Below are positions 8,302-16,370 of a stretch of 64,000 nt of DNA, piece after piece (within the stretch, counting starts at the first letter, position 1; every line of letters starts with the position of its first letter). A program made the position numbers and the translations under genes. The stretch is from Vogesella sp. XCS3. GTDB lineage: Bacteria; Pseudomonadota; Gammaproteobacteria; Burkholderiales; Chromobacteriaceae. Under the pieces are notes generated by a model that worked only from the letters and a program-made list of their open reading frames with translations, did not search any database and was not told where the DNA came from. The DNA lies in NCBI RefSeq assembly GCF_020616155.1, contig NZ_CP085530.1, positions 1,177,501 through 1,241,500 of the forward strand, written 5' to 3'.

Positions 8302-9510
8302 TTAAGCCTTTACCACCTTGGCAATGGCTTCGGCCACGTAGCCGATGTTCTTGCTGTTCAGTGCTGCCAGGCAGATACGGCCGGTAGATACGGCGTAGAT
8401 GCCGAACTCTTCTTTCAGGCGCTCTACCTGGGCCACGGTCAGGCCGGTGTAGCTGAACATGCCGCGTTGCTTGATCACAAAGCTGAAGTCCTGGCTAACG
8501 CCCTGCGCCTGGATGGCTTCCACCAGTGCAGTACGCATGGCGCGGATGCGATCGCGCATGCCGGCCAGCTCGTCTTCCCACTGCTGGCGCAGTGCCGGGC
8601 TGGACAGTACGGCAGCCACTACGGCACCACCGTGGATCGGCGGGTTGGAGTAGTTGGTGCGGATCACACGCTTGAGCTGCGACAGCACGCGGCCGGCTTC
8701 TTCCTTGCTGGCGGTTACGATGGACAGTGCGCCTACGCGCTCGCCGTACAGCGAGAAGCTCTTGGAGAAGGAGCTGGACACGAAGAACTGCAGGCCGGAA
8801 GCGGAGAACAGGCGCACGGCTACGGCGTCGGCTTCGATACCGTCGGCAAAGCCCTGATAAGCCATGTCCAGGAACGGCACCAGGCCTTTTTCGCGGCAGG
8901 CGTTTACCACTTCCGCCCACTGGGCGTCGCTCATGTCGGCGCCGGTCGGGTTATGGCAGCAGGCGTGCAGCACGATGATGGAGCCGGCGTCCAGACCCAG
9001 CAGGAAAGCCTTCATGGCAGCAAAGTTCACGCCACGGGTTTCTGCGTCGTAGTACGGGTAGTTTTCCACGGTGAAACCGGCCGACTCGAACAGCGCGCGG
9101 TGGTTTTCCCACGACGGGTCGCTGATGTACACCTTGGCGTCCGGGTTCAGGCGTTTCAGGAAGTCGGCACCGATCTTCAGTGCGCCGGTACCACCCAGGG
9201 CTTCGGCGGTCACCACGCGGCCGGACTCAGCCAGCTCGCTACCGGTACCGAACAGCAGGTTTTGTACGGCCTGGGTGTAGGCTGCCGGGCCTTCGATAGG
9301 CTGGTAACCACGCGGCGGCATGGCTTCCAGGCGGGCTTTTTCGGCGGATTTTACTGCGGCCAGCAGCGGGATTTTGCCGTTGTCGTCGTAATAAACGCCC
9401 ACACCCAGGTTTACTTTGACCGGGCGGGTATCGGCGTTAAAAGCTTCGTTCAGACCCAGAATCGGGTCGCGCGGTGCCATTTCTACGGCGGCGAAAATCG
9501 AAGAGGACAT
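8302..9510 (-). CDS. tyrB: Aromatic/aspartate aminotransferase (class I, PLP)
   Basis: PLP enzyme of 402 aa that transaminates tyrosine, phenylalanine or aspartate with 2-oxoglutarate. It aligns over its length with the AspC/TyrB family: N-terminal ILGLNEAFNADTRPVKVNLG, the GTGAL cofactor region, HACCHNPTGADM, the PLP lysine in SSSFSKSFSLYGERVG, and the substrate arginine in TGRICLAAL. I choose the start MSSSIFAAVEMAP at 9510, matching family length. A GGAG ribosome site lies before it, and an in-frame Met four codons upstream is possible. TyrB rather than AspC is by general likeness only. Confidence 0.85.
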   Translation of the reverse strand: MSSSIFAAVEMAPRDPILGLNEAFNADTRPVKVNLGVGVYYDDNGKIPLLAAVKSAEKARLEAMPPRGYQPIEGPAAYTQAVQNLLFGTGSELAESGRVVTAEALGGTGALKIGADFLKRLNPDAKVYISDPSWENHRALFESAGFTVENYPYYDAETRGVNFAAMKAFLLGLDAGSIIVLHACCHNPTGADMSDAQWAEVVNACREKGLVPFLDMAYQGFADGIEADAVAVRLFSASGLQFFVSSSFSKSFSLYGERVGALSIVTASKEEAGRVLSQLKRVIRTNYSNPPIHGGAVVAAVLSSPALRQQWEDELAGMRDRIRAMRTALVEAIQAQGVSQDFSFVIKQRGMFSYTGLTVAQVERLKEEFGIYAVSTGRICLAALNSKNIGYVAEAIAKVVKA

Positions 9511-9646
9511 GCAGGGCTCCATGTGATGGCAAAACATGCCGGCCCGCGGTACGGGTTGGCCGCACAGGCTGGCACGCAAGAAGAAACCGGATGGCGAAAG
9601 TCTACCACGCACCCTGCTGTTGCGCTGCGACAAGCGCCTTGACGCA

Positions 9647-10195
9647 TCACCCCTGCCGTTGCAGCAAAGCCAGCAAGCCCGGCACATCCTGCCACGTAAC
9701 CTGCATGGCAGGCAGGGTGACATTGCCCGGCATGGCCACATCCTGATGCATTGTTTCAAATCCGCCCATACGCCGGTACACCGCCCGCGCCTGCGCGTTT
9801 GCCGCCAGCACGTACAAGAATAGCGGCTGCTGCGGCCAACCCTGCTGTGTTTCGGCAGCCGCCCACGCCATCAGGCGCTTGCTCAGCCCCAGGCCCTGAA
9901 ACGCCGCCAGCACGTGCAGGTTGTCCAGATACACCCCCTTGTCCGGCTCGGCGCCCGGCCACAGGCAGACAAAACCGGCAGCCACACCGCCCACCTCGGC
10001 AATGGCGATGCGGTAGCTACCCGCCGGCTCGGCCAGCCGCGCGGCCCATTTGGCGGCCATGAAATCGCCCAGCTCGTCGCGCAGAAATGCCGCCGGCAGC
10101 TGGCCGGCGTAGGCGTGCTGCCAGCTACCGGCGTGCAGGCTGGCTAGCAAGGCATCGTCGCCGGGGCCGGCGGGGCGCAAGCTAATGTCGGACAT
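9647..10195 (-). CDS. GNAT-family N-acetyltransferase
   Basis: 182-aa single-domain GCN5-type acetyltransferase. It starts MSDISLRPAGPGDD. The acetyl-CoA binding strand-loop-helix is visible as VYLDNLHVLAAFQGLGLSKRL (motif A; Q/R-x-x-G-x-G/A). A C-terminal NAQARAVYRRMGGFE matches motif B. Start at 10195 is favoured by GGGGAA eight bases upstream; longer in-frame starts lack this. The acceptor is unknown. It is divergent from hutD, with a short 70-base gap. A reverse copy of the dispersed 12-mer is inside the gene at 9831-9842. Confidence 0.85.
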   Translation of the reverse strand: MSDISLRPAGPGDDALLASLHAGSWQHAYAGQLPAAFLRDELGDFMAAKWAARLAEPAGSYRIAIAEVGGVAAGFVCLWPGAEPDKGVYLDNLHVLAAFQGLGLSKRLMAWAAAETQQGWPQQPLFLYVLAANAQARAVYRRMGGFETMHQDVAMPGNVTLPAMQVTWQDVPGLLALLQRQG

Positions 10196-10269
10196 GGTGA
10201 CTTCCCCTGTAGCAGTAGAAACAGCCATGCTACCATCGCGCCTCGGCACAGAAACATCAAACAATAATC

Positions 10270-10848
10270 ATGCACATTATTCGACTGCAGGACTGCCCGC
10301 CCAGCACCTGGAAAAACGGCGGCGGCAGTACCCGCCAGCTACTGGCCTACCCGCCCGGGGCCAGCCTGGATAGCTTTACCTACCGCGTCAGCGTGGCCGA
10401 AGTCGACAGTGATGGCCCGTTTTCGCACTTTGCCGGCGTAGACCGCAGCCTGGCCATACTGGAAGGCGACGGCCTGGCGCTGATGAACGGTGCCCAGCTA
10501 TATGGCACCCTGCTGGCGGGCCAGCCGCCGCTGGCATTCGACGGCGCCTTGCCGCTGGCCGGCCTGCGCCTGGGCGGCAAGGTACGCGACTTTAACGTGA
10601 TGAGCCGGCGCGGCCTGGCCCGCCACCACTGCCAGCAACGGGTGATGGATGCGGGCAGCCACCGCCTGATGCTGCCAGCGCGTAGCCTGCTGTTTGTCGC
10701 CAGCGGCCAGCTGCAATGGGGCGACCACACGCTGCACAGTATGGAGGCCACTTGGCTGGATGAGGCCACCGAACCCACCCTGCACTGCGCACAGCCCACT
10801 ACCCTGCTGCTGGCCAGCTTCGCCCTGACAGATGGCAACCATGACTGA
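10270..10848 (+). CDS. HutD/Ves family protein
   Basis: 192-aa cupin-like protein of the HutD (Ves) family, starting MHIIRLQDCPPSTWKNGGGS. The signature WKNGGGSTRQL near residues 14-24 and SFTYRVSVAEVDSDGPFSHF follow the family pattern of a bicupin. HutD proteins are often tied to histidine utilisation regulation, but no hut genes are nearby, so that role is not supported here. The stop overlaps the start of the next gene, indicating a two-gene transcript. Confidence 0.8.
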   Translation: MHIIRLQDCPPSTWKNGGGSTRQLLAYPPGASLDSFTYRVSVAEVDSDGPFSHFAGVDRSLAILEGDGLALMNGAQLYGTLLAGQPPLAFDGALPLAGLRLGGKVRDFNVMSRRGLARHHCQQRVMDAGSHRLMLPARSLLFVASGQLQWGDHTLHSMEATWLDEATEPTLHCAQPTTLLLASFALTDGNHD

Positions 10849-11179
10849 GGTCGCCTCGCCCTGCATCAAGCAGTGCAAGCTGGACGATAGCCGCCGCTAC
10901 TGCACCGGCTGCCTGCGCACGCTGGATGAGATCACCGGCTGGTCCAGCGCCAGCAACGCACAAAAGCAGGCGGCGCTGGACCGCATCGCCAGCCTGCGCC
11001 AGCCCCTGCCGGTGCGCCAGCTGCACTGCACGCAATGCGGCAGCGCCTTTGCCTGCGGCACGGGTGGCCGCCAGGGCGGCTGCTGGTGCGCCGACCTGCC
11101 GCCACTGGCCAGCCCTGCCAGCGCCAGCGGCGACTGCCTGTGCCCGGCCTGCCTGCACCTGGCGGCGGCAAGCCGCTAA
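10841..11179 (+). CDS. DUF1289 and cysteine-rich CWC fusion protein
   Basis: Small cysteine-rich protein (112 aa from MTEVASPCIKQCKLD). Residues 1-40 are a DUF1289 domain: PCIKQCKLDDSRRYCTGCLR then TLDEITGW. The second half (LHCTQCGSAFACGTGG, GGCWCADLPP, CLCPACL) is a CWC-type zinc-binding domain, normally a separate protein. Function of both is unknown; metal binding is likely from the ten or more cysteines. I place the start at 10841, whose ATG overlaps the hutD stop (ATGACTGA); an ATG at 10832 is the alternative. It is followed directly by a very strong terminator built from the dispersed repeat. Confidence 0.75.
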   Translation: MTEVASPCIKQCKLDDSRRYCTGCLRTLDEITGWSSASNAQKQAALDRIASLRQPLPVRQLHCTQCGSAFACGTGGRQGGCWCADLPPLASPASASGDCLCPACLHLAAASR

Positions 11180-11190
11180 AGCACACGCCA

Positions 11191-11235
11191 AAAAGCCCTG
11201 CGGCCAACCAGAACAAGGTTGGCCGCAGGGCTTTT
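11191..11235. terminator. Bidirectional terminator built from an inverted pair of the 12-mer repeat
   Basis: Perfect 19-bp inverted repeat (11191-11209 and 11217-11235) with a 7-base loop. The arms contain TGCGGCCAACC and GGTTGGCCGCA, flanked by AAAAGCCC / GGGCTTTT. It separates the DUF1289-CWC gene from the convergent DUF1045 gene. Confidence 0.92.
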
Positions 11236-11257
11236 GTCTTTGCTACGCCAGGCCGGG

Positions 11258-11938
11258 TCAGCGCAGATGGCGGGTGAGGCTGCCATCAAAACCGCATTCC
11301 GCCAGCAGCCGCATCGGCTCGTCGGGGCGGGGTTCCACAAACACCGCCAGCGCAGCCACGTCTGCCTGGAGCAGGCCGTCGAAATGCGCGGCTGCCGCGC
11401 GCTCGATGGCCGCCTGCAAGGCCGGCTCGCGGCTGAGGCGCGCCAGCGTCAGGTGAAAACAGAACTGGTCCAGTACGTAGGGGTAGCCCCAGGCAGCGTG
11501 CAGCTCGGCTTCGCGCGGGCTCAGGCCGGGGCGATCCGGCGCCGGTGCCCCCTGCGGCAGCAGCTGGCGCACGCAGCGCTCGGCCAGCGCGTCTATGGCA
11601 GCTGTGTCGCCCGCCACACGCAGCACGGTGGCGTCGCGTAGCGTGCCTACCTGCAAGGGCAGCGAAAAAGGCGTACAGGTGGCGGCCAGGGCGGCAACCT
11701 GTTGCAGCAGCTGTGCCTCGTCCACACCGTCGGCCAGCCGGAACGGCGCCTTCAGCGTGGCGTGCCAGCCGTAATGCGCGGCGCGGCGCGTCAGCGGCGA
11801 CAAACGGGCGAGCAGCCCCCCGGGCAGCGCGGGCGGCAACAGGGTAACGCCACGGGCGGCGTCCCAGCCCAGCCATTCGCTGCCGGCGCGCCACAGGGCG
11901 CTGCGCGGTGCGGGCGCGTAATAGATGGCATAGCGCAT
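11258..11938 (-). CDS. DUF1045 family 2H phosphoesterase-like protein
   Basis: 226-aa protein beginning MRYAIYYAPAPRSALW. It has the two H-x-T/S motifs of the 2H (LigT-like) phosphoesterase fold: YGWHATLKAPFRLA (about residue 58) and CFHLTLARLS (about 170). This N-terminal pattern is typical of DUF1045, which in other bacteria often sits with phosphonate (phn) genes; no phn genes are here. A cyclic phosphodiesterase activity on an RNA or nucleotide end is plausible but unproven. It is a single gene with a terminator on each side. Confidence 0.78.
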   Translation of the reverse strand: MRYAIYYAPAPRSALWRAGSEWLGWDAARGVTLLPPALPGGLLARLSPLTRRAAHYGWHATLKAPFRLADGVDEAQLLQQVAALAATCTPFSLPLQVGTLRDATVLRVAGDTAAIDALAERCVRQLLPQGAPAPDRPGLSPREAELHAAWGYPYVLDQFCFHLTLARLSREPALQAAIERAAAAHFDGLLQADVAALAVFVEPRPDEPMRLLAECGFDGSLTRHLR

Positions 11939-12000
11939 CGTATCTTCACAAAAACGTCAAACAAGGGCCGCTACCCTACTCCAGCCACCAGCTGTATGGC

Positions 12001-12038
12001 AAAAAAATGCGGCCAACCTTTGCGCCAGGTTGGCCGCA
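12001..12038 (-). terminator. Rho-independent terminator of the radical SAM gene, made of a 12-mer repeat pair
   Basis: Inverted copies TGCGGCCAACCT (12008-12019) and AGGTTGGCCGCA (12027-12038) form a 12-bp stem with a 7-base loop. Read on the minus strand it is followed by TTTTTTT. It lies 18 bases past the radical SAM stop. Confidence 0.9.
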
Positions 12039-12056
12039 CGCCATGCCATGCCGTGT

Positions 12057-13976
12057 TTAACGCTGAGGATTAAGCGCCTTGCTGATGAAATGGCGCGGCA
12101 CGCGGCTGCGTGGCACGCGCATCTCGAACCACTCGCGCACGTCGGCGTCCAGGCCAATGCCGTGCATGTAGTTGTACAGCGCCTTGTTCAGGCCACGGCC
12201 CAGCGTGTCGTGGTCGGTACCGGTGGGGTCGATGAAACCCACATCGTTCTTGGCAAACGTCACTTCGGGCAGCGGGATCAGCTTCACGCCGTACTCGTCC
12301 GGGTTCTGCCCCACCGGCGAGTGTACGGTACAGGCAAAGCGGTGGAAGAAGCCGCTCTGGATACAGCCGTTCTCGAACAGCTGGCGCACGTACTCCAGCG
12401 CGTCCACCGTGTCTTGCACCGTCTGGGTGGGAAAACCGTACATCAGGTAGGCGTGTACCAGGATGCCGGCCTCGGTAAAGCCCTGCGTCACGCGCGCCAC
12501 CTGCTCTACCGACACGCCTTTTTTCATCAGCTTCAAGAGGCGATCGGACGCCACCTCCAGCCCGCCGGAGATGGCGATACAGCCGGATTCGGCCAGCAGC
12601 TGGCACAGCTCGGGGGTGAACGATTTTTCAAAGCGGATATTGCCCCACCACGAAATCGACACCTTGCGCCGCAGCAGCTCCTCGGCCAAGGCGCGCAGCA
12701 TCTTGGGCGGCGCGGCTTCGTCTACAAAGTGGAAGCCGGTCTGGCCGGTTTCGGCAATGATGGCCTCGATGCGGTCCACCAGCGTCTCGGCGGATGCGGT
12801 TTCGTAGCGCGAGATGTAGTCCAAGGTCACGTCGCAAAAGCTGCACTTCTTCCAGTAACAGCCGTGCGCTACGGTCAGCTTGTTCCAGCGGCCATCGCTC
12901 CACAGCCGGTGCATGGGGTTGAGCATGTCCAGCAGAGACAGGTAACGGTGAATCGGCAGGCCGTCCCAGGTGGGCGTGCCGACTTCTTCGAACGGGATAT
13001 CGGCCTCCATCATGTTGATGTAGCGCACCGCGTCACCCTCGCGCACATAGGTGCGCACCAGGCGGCTGATACCGCGCTGGCCTTGCAGGTGCTCGATCAG
13101 CGCCAGCAGCGGCTTTTCGCCATCGTCCAGCGTGACAAAGTCGAAATAATCGAACACACGCGGCTCTTTCAGCTCGCGCAGCTCGGTATTGGCAAAGCCG
13201 CCGCCCAGCGCGGTGCGGATATGCGGCCAACGTGCCTTGATGGTTTGCGCAATACGGAAGGCGGCGTACACCGAACCGGGGAACGGCACCGACAGCAGCA
13301 CCAGGTCGGGCTGGTGGCGCTCCACCGCCGCCACCGTGAGGGCGGCCAGCATATCGTCTACCAGCGTAGGCGGTGCGGCCAAGCCTTTGGCCAGCGGCTC
13401 GAAGGTGGGCTGGCTCATGGCCAGCGATTCGGCGTAGCGCACGAACTCGAAGCGGCTATCGGCGGCGTCGCGCACCACGTCGGCCAGGTCGTTCAGGTAC
13501 AGCGTGGCCAGGTGGCGGGCGCGGTCGTAGCTGCCCAGCGCGCCAAACGCCCAGGCCAGCGGGTCGCCGCCGTACGGGTCGTCTGGGTCCACGTAGTTGT
13601 CCAGCGCGGCAAAGCGCGCCCCTTCCGGCAGCAGGCCACGGCTGCAAATGCGGTGCGCCAGCGTACTGTCGCGCCCCTGCAAAAAGGCAATGACGCGGTC
13701 GATGGTGGCCAGGTATTGCTCGAAGTTGTCCACGAAGAAACGCACCTGCGCGCTGCGCTTCTTCGGCGCGATGGTGTCGATACGCTGGCGGATAGCCTGC
13801 AAGCCATCGATCGAAAACAGCTGCAGCACCAGCGCCAGCGCCAGATCCTCCTGCACCGCCGTCACCCCGCGCGCGCGCAAAAAGCCGGTGATATAGGCGG
13901 TGGACGGGTAAGGCGTATTCAGCTGCGTCATCGGCGGGATCAGCGACAACACGCGCACACTGGCGATCTGGGACAT
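12057..13976 (-). CDS. B12-binding-type radical SAM protein
   Basis: Large enzyme (639 aa from MSQIASVRVLSLI) with the layout of class B radical SAM proteins. An N-terminal Rossmann-like cobalamin-binding region (about 1-250; DLVLLSVPFPGSVYAAF, ALGGGFANTELRE) is followed by a radical SAM barrel with cysteine motif HGCYWKKCSFCD near residue 310. Later parts include GCIAISGGLEVASDRLLKLM and AYLMYGFPTQTVQDTVDAL. The cysteine spacing is Cx4Cx2C instead of the textbook Cx3Cx2C. Family members methylate or rearrange unactivated carbons; the substrate here is unknown. Start chosen by GGAAG seven bases upstream. It stands alone with its own terminator, no biosynthetic neighbours. Confidence 0.82.
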   Translation of the reverse strand: MSQIASVRVLSLIPPMTQLNTPYPSTAYITGFLRARGVTAVQEDLALALVLQLFSIDGLQAIRQRIDTIAPKKRSAQVRFFVDNFEQYLATIDRVIAFLQGRDSTLAHRICSRGLLPEGARFAALDNYVDPDDPYGGDPLAWAFGALGSYDRARHLATLYLNDLADVVRDAADSRFEFVRYAESLAMSQPTFEPLAKGLAAPPTLVDDMLAALTVAAVERHQPDLVLLSVPFPGSVYAAFRIAQTIKARWPHIRTALGGGFANTELRELKEPRVFDYFDFVTLDDGEKPLLALIEHLQGQRGISRLVRTYVREGDAVRYINMMEADIPFEEVGTPTWDGLPIHRYLSLLDMLNPMHRLWSDGRWNKLTVAHGCYWKKCSFCDVTLDYISRYETASAETLVDRIEAIIAETGQTGFHFVDEAAPPKMLRALAEELLRRKVSISWWGNIRFEKSFTPELCQLLAESGCIAISGGLEVASDRLLKLMKKGVSVEQVARVTQGFTEAGILVHAYLMYGFPTQTVQDTVDALEYVRQLFENGCIQSGFFHRFACTVHSPVGQNPDEYGVKLIPLPEVTFAKNDVGFIDPTGTDHDTLGRGLNKALYNYMHGIGLDADVREWFEMRVPRSRVPRHFISKALNPQR

Positions 13977-14122
13977 GGCAGGCTTCCGGTAACAAACGAA
14001 GGCGGGCAGCCGTGGCTGCCCGCAAAAACTGGCGCGATTGTCGCATGTTTTGGCCACTTGCGGGCGCCTGCGGCAGCTGCGGTATCATGGCCACCCCAAG
14101 CCCCTAGCCTATGCGACACGCC

Positions 14123-14494
14123 ATGCCCCACTTATATCTGGAATACAGCGACAACCTCGCCAGCTTCGACGCGGCTACCGCCCTGCAGCAAGCCAACCTG
14201 GCACTGGAAGCCAGCGGCCAGTTCAGCGAGATCGACATCAAAAGCCGCGCCTATGCCGTAAGCTGCTATCAGGTCGGCACCGCCAGCGACCCGCAGCGTG
14301 CCTTTATCCACGCCCGGCTGGCTATCCTGGAAGGCCGCAGCGAGGCCGTACAGCAAACGCTGGCGCAGCAGGTGCTGGACACGCTGCTGGTGCACTGCCC
14401 TGCCGACCCGGCGCTGGACGTGCAGGTGTCGTGCGAAATCCAGCAAATCGCCCGCGCCAGCTACGCCAAGCAGCACCGCCAGAAGCAGGGCTGA
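14123..14494 (+). CDS. 5-carboxymethyl-2-hydroxymuconate isomerase-type tautomerase
   Basis: 123-aa protein of the tautomerase superfamily, CHMI (HpaF-like) branch. It begins MPHLYLEYSDNLASFD, so removal of Met exposes the catalytic N-terminal proline; this decides the start at 14123 over an in-frame ATG four codons upstream. The family works as a trimer and converts the hydroxymuconate intermediate of homoprotocatechuate breakdown. No other hpa genes are near, so the physiological substrate may differ. Confidence 0.8.
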   Translation: MPHLYLEYSDNLASFDAATALQQANLALEASGQFSEIDIKSRAYAVSCYQVGTASDPQRAFIHARLAILEGRSEAVQQTLAQQVLDTLLVHCPADPALDVQVSCEIQQIARASYAKQHRQKQG

Positions 14495-14690
14495 GCGCAG
14501 CCACCTTGCTTGCGGCCAGCCTGGCGCAGCGCTATCATGCCCGCCGGGTCTGCAGTTCACCCAGGCGTCGCCGGTACCGTTACCACGCTAAACCTGCTGT
14601 CTTGGCTTTCTGCTTGGCTCGAACCCGTGCCAGGCCGCAACGGCGACCAGCGGCAGTCTTCCGACTTTGGCACGCAGACAGGATTCGACC

Positions 14691-15236
14691 ATGTCTCGTA
14701 CGCTTCATCCCTTTTACAGCCCCGACATTTCCGCCCTGGCGCGCTCGCTCAAACAGCAATGGGCCGCCAGCGACGGCACGCCCGGCCACCTGCAGCTGCT
14801 GAACATGCTGGCCCGCGCCAGTGGCTACCACAACTTCCAGCACTGGCTAGCCGCCGCGCCCACCGCCACCGCACCCGATACCCCGCGGCCAACCCTGCGG
14901 CAGCACGACGCGCTCACCCAGCGCCTGCTGCGCCACTTTAACGCGCAAGGCTGCCTGCAGCGCTGGCCAAAAAAGTACAGCGAGCAGCAGCAATGCCTGT
15001 GGGCGATCTGGCCGCAGCTGCCAGGGCGCGGCCAGCATGGCGAGGCGGTCATCAACGACGCCCTGCGTCTGGCGCAAACCTTTGGCGACCACGTGCTGCT
15101 GCGCCGCGAGCTGGTAAACCACGGCCTGCTGGCACGCACGCCCGATTGCCGCGTCTACTGGCGGCTGGACCACGTGGTGCCAGCCGAGCTGCAGCCCTTG
15201 GTGGCCGAAGTGAGCCGCCGCCGGCAAGCCGGCTGA
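14691..15236 (+). CDS. DUF2087 domain protein
   Basis: 181-aa soluble protein (start MSRTLHPFYSPDISALARSL). The C-terminal half carries the DUF2087 pattern: LLRHFNAQGCLQRWPKK, then EAVINDALRLAQTFGDHVLL, and RRELVNHGLLARTPDCRVYW, a winged-helix-like segment often seen in or beside regulators. The N-terminal 75 residues resemble a short glyoxalase-unrelated helical domain found in similar proteins. Function unknown. AGGA precedes the ATG; the preceding 200 bases carry no gene. It is followed by a bidirectional terminator. Confidence 0.7.
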   Translation: MSRTLHPFYSPDISALARSLKQQWAASDGTPGHLQLLNMLARASGYHNFQHWLAAAPTATAPDTPRPTLRQHDALTQRLLRHFNAQGCLQRWPKKYSEQQQCLWAIWPQLPGRGQHGEAVINDALRLAQTFGDHVLLRRELVNHGLLARTPDCRVYWRLDHVVPAELQPLVAEVSRRRQAG

Positions 15237-15255
15237 TGGCTAAGCGCTAGCCACG

Positions 15256-15289
15256 AAAAAGCCCTGCCTTGAAAAGGCAGGGCTTTTTT
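15256..15289. terminator. Bidirectional terminator between DUF2087 gene and udp
   Basis: Stem GCCCTGCCTT / AAGGCAGGGC (15261-15270 and 15274-15283) flanked by A5 and T6. Confidence 0.9.
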
Positions 15290-15323
15290 GCACCAGCGGC
15301 CAGAGTTGGCCGCATGGCACGGC

Positions 15324-16097
15324 TTAGACCAGCTGGCGCGCGGCGGCGATGACGATATCCACCGCCGTGGTTTCCGACGCCTTGATCTGCGTGGTGTCGG
15401 GGATTTCCTGCTGCGTGCGGTTCACCAGCACGCCCGCCACCATACCGGCGCGCAGGCCCATGGTGGCGCACATGGTCAGCAGCGTGGCCGATTCCATTTC
15501 GTAGTTCATCACGCCCATCGCCTGCCATTCTTGCATGCTGCCAACGAAGTGCTGCACCACGCGGCCGCTGTAGGTGTCGTAACGTTCCTGGCCAGGGTAG
15601 AAGGTATCGCTGGACGCGGTAATACCCACGTGCACGGCCTGGCCGGCGTCACGGGCGGCGTTCACCAGCGCGGTGGTGCAGGCAAAGTCGGCCACCGCCG
15701 GGTAGGCCAGCGGCGCAAAGTGCTGGCTGGCGCCATCAAGACGTACCGCGCCGGTGGTCACCAGCACGTCGCCCACATTGATGTGCGGCTGGATGGCACC
15801 GGTGGTGCCCACGCGCAGGAAGGTGCGCACGCCCAGCTGCGCCAGCTCCTCTACCGCGATGGAGGTGGATGGGCCACCGATACCGGTGGAACACACCACG
15901 ATAGGCTTGCCGTCGATTTCGGCCAGCCAGGTGGTGAATTCGCGCTGGGTAGACAGATGGCGCGGGTTGTCGAGCTTGCGGGCAATGCGTTCAACGCGTG
16001 CCGGGTCGCCCGGAATGATGGCCAGGGTAGCGCCCTCGAGCTGGGCGCGGGTCAGGCCCAGGTGGAATACATCGGATGGGGTATCGCCGTGGGACAC
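15324..16097 (-). CDS. udp: Uridine phosphorylase
   Basis: Cytoplasmic enzyme (257 aa) that splits uridine with phosphate into uracil and ribose-1-phosphate in pyrimidine salvage. It matches Udp throughout: [20 protein letters not shown] with the phosphate loop [43 protein letters not shown], and the nucleoside pocket [14 protein letters not shown] choose the GTG at 16097 as the start because GAGGAGA lies eight bases upstream and it gives the family length (E. coli 253 aa); an ATG 26 codons upstream has no ribosome site. Confidence 0.9.
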   Translation of the reverse strand: MSHGDTPSDVFHLGLTRAQLEGATLAIIPGDPARVERIARKLDNPRHLSTQREFTTWLAEIDGKPIVVCSTGIGGPSTSIAVEELAQLGVRTFLRVGTTGAIQPHINVGDVLVTTGAVRLDGASQHFAPLAYPAVADFACTTALVNAARDAGQAVHVGITASSDTFYPGQERYDTYSGRVVQHFVGSMQEWQAMGVMNYEMESATLLTMCATMGLRAGMVAGVLVNRTQQEIPDTTQIKASETTAVDIVIAAARQLV

Positions 16098-16370
16098 GGG
16101 GTCTCCTCTCGTGAAAACGTGAGGCCCGCGGTAGCAAGACGTGTGCAGCCGCGGGCCAGAAACAAAAAGCGTCACACCCGGCGGGCGGGCATGACGTGAT
16201 GGCTCTTTTTACCTGAAGTTGGCCGCAAATTGAAGTGCTTTTTATCGGCTGACACCTTTCAGCCACACTCGCTTGATAAGGCAAGAAAAACTGGCTAGCC
16301 CCACAGCCAAAAAAAACGCCCTGGGTCACAAGACCACAGGGCGCCCAAGGAGGCGTTACACAGTGTTGTT
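16098..16370. other. Intergenic region udp-ahpF
   Basis: Holds the udp leader, a core 9-mer of the dispersed repeat (TTGGCCGCA near 16219) and the ahpF terminator. No gene seen. Confidence 0.5.
16308..16341 (-). terminator. Rho-independent terminator of ahpF
   Basis: Inverted arms CGCCCTG / CAGGGCG (about 16317-16323 and 16336-16342), with further GGTC/GACC pairing inside. On the minus strand a run of seven T follows. Confidence 0.8.

Noticed and set aside
12030..14261. 743-codon open frame on the plus strand opposite the radical SAM gene
   Set aside because: High G+C makes long antisense frames common. The protein is low in recognisable motifs and rich in H, R, Q and V, while the minus strand encodes a clear radical SAM enzyme with ribosome site and terminator.
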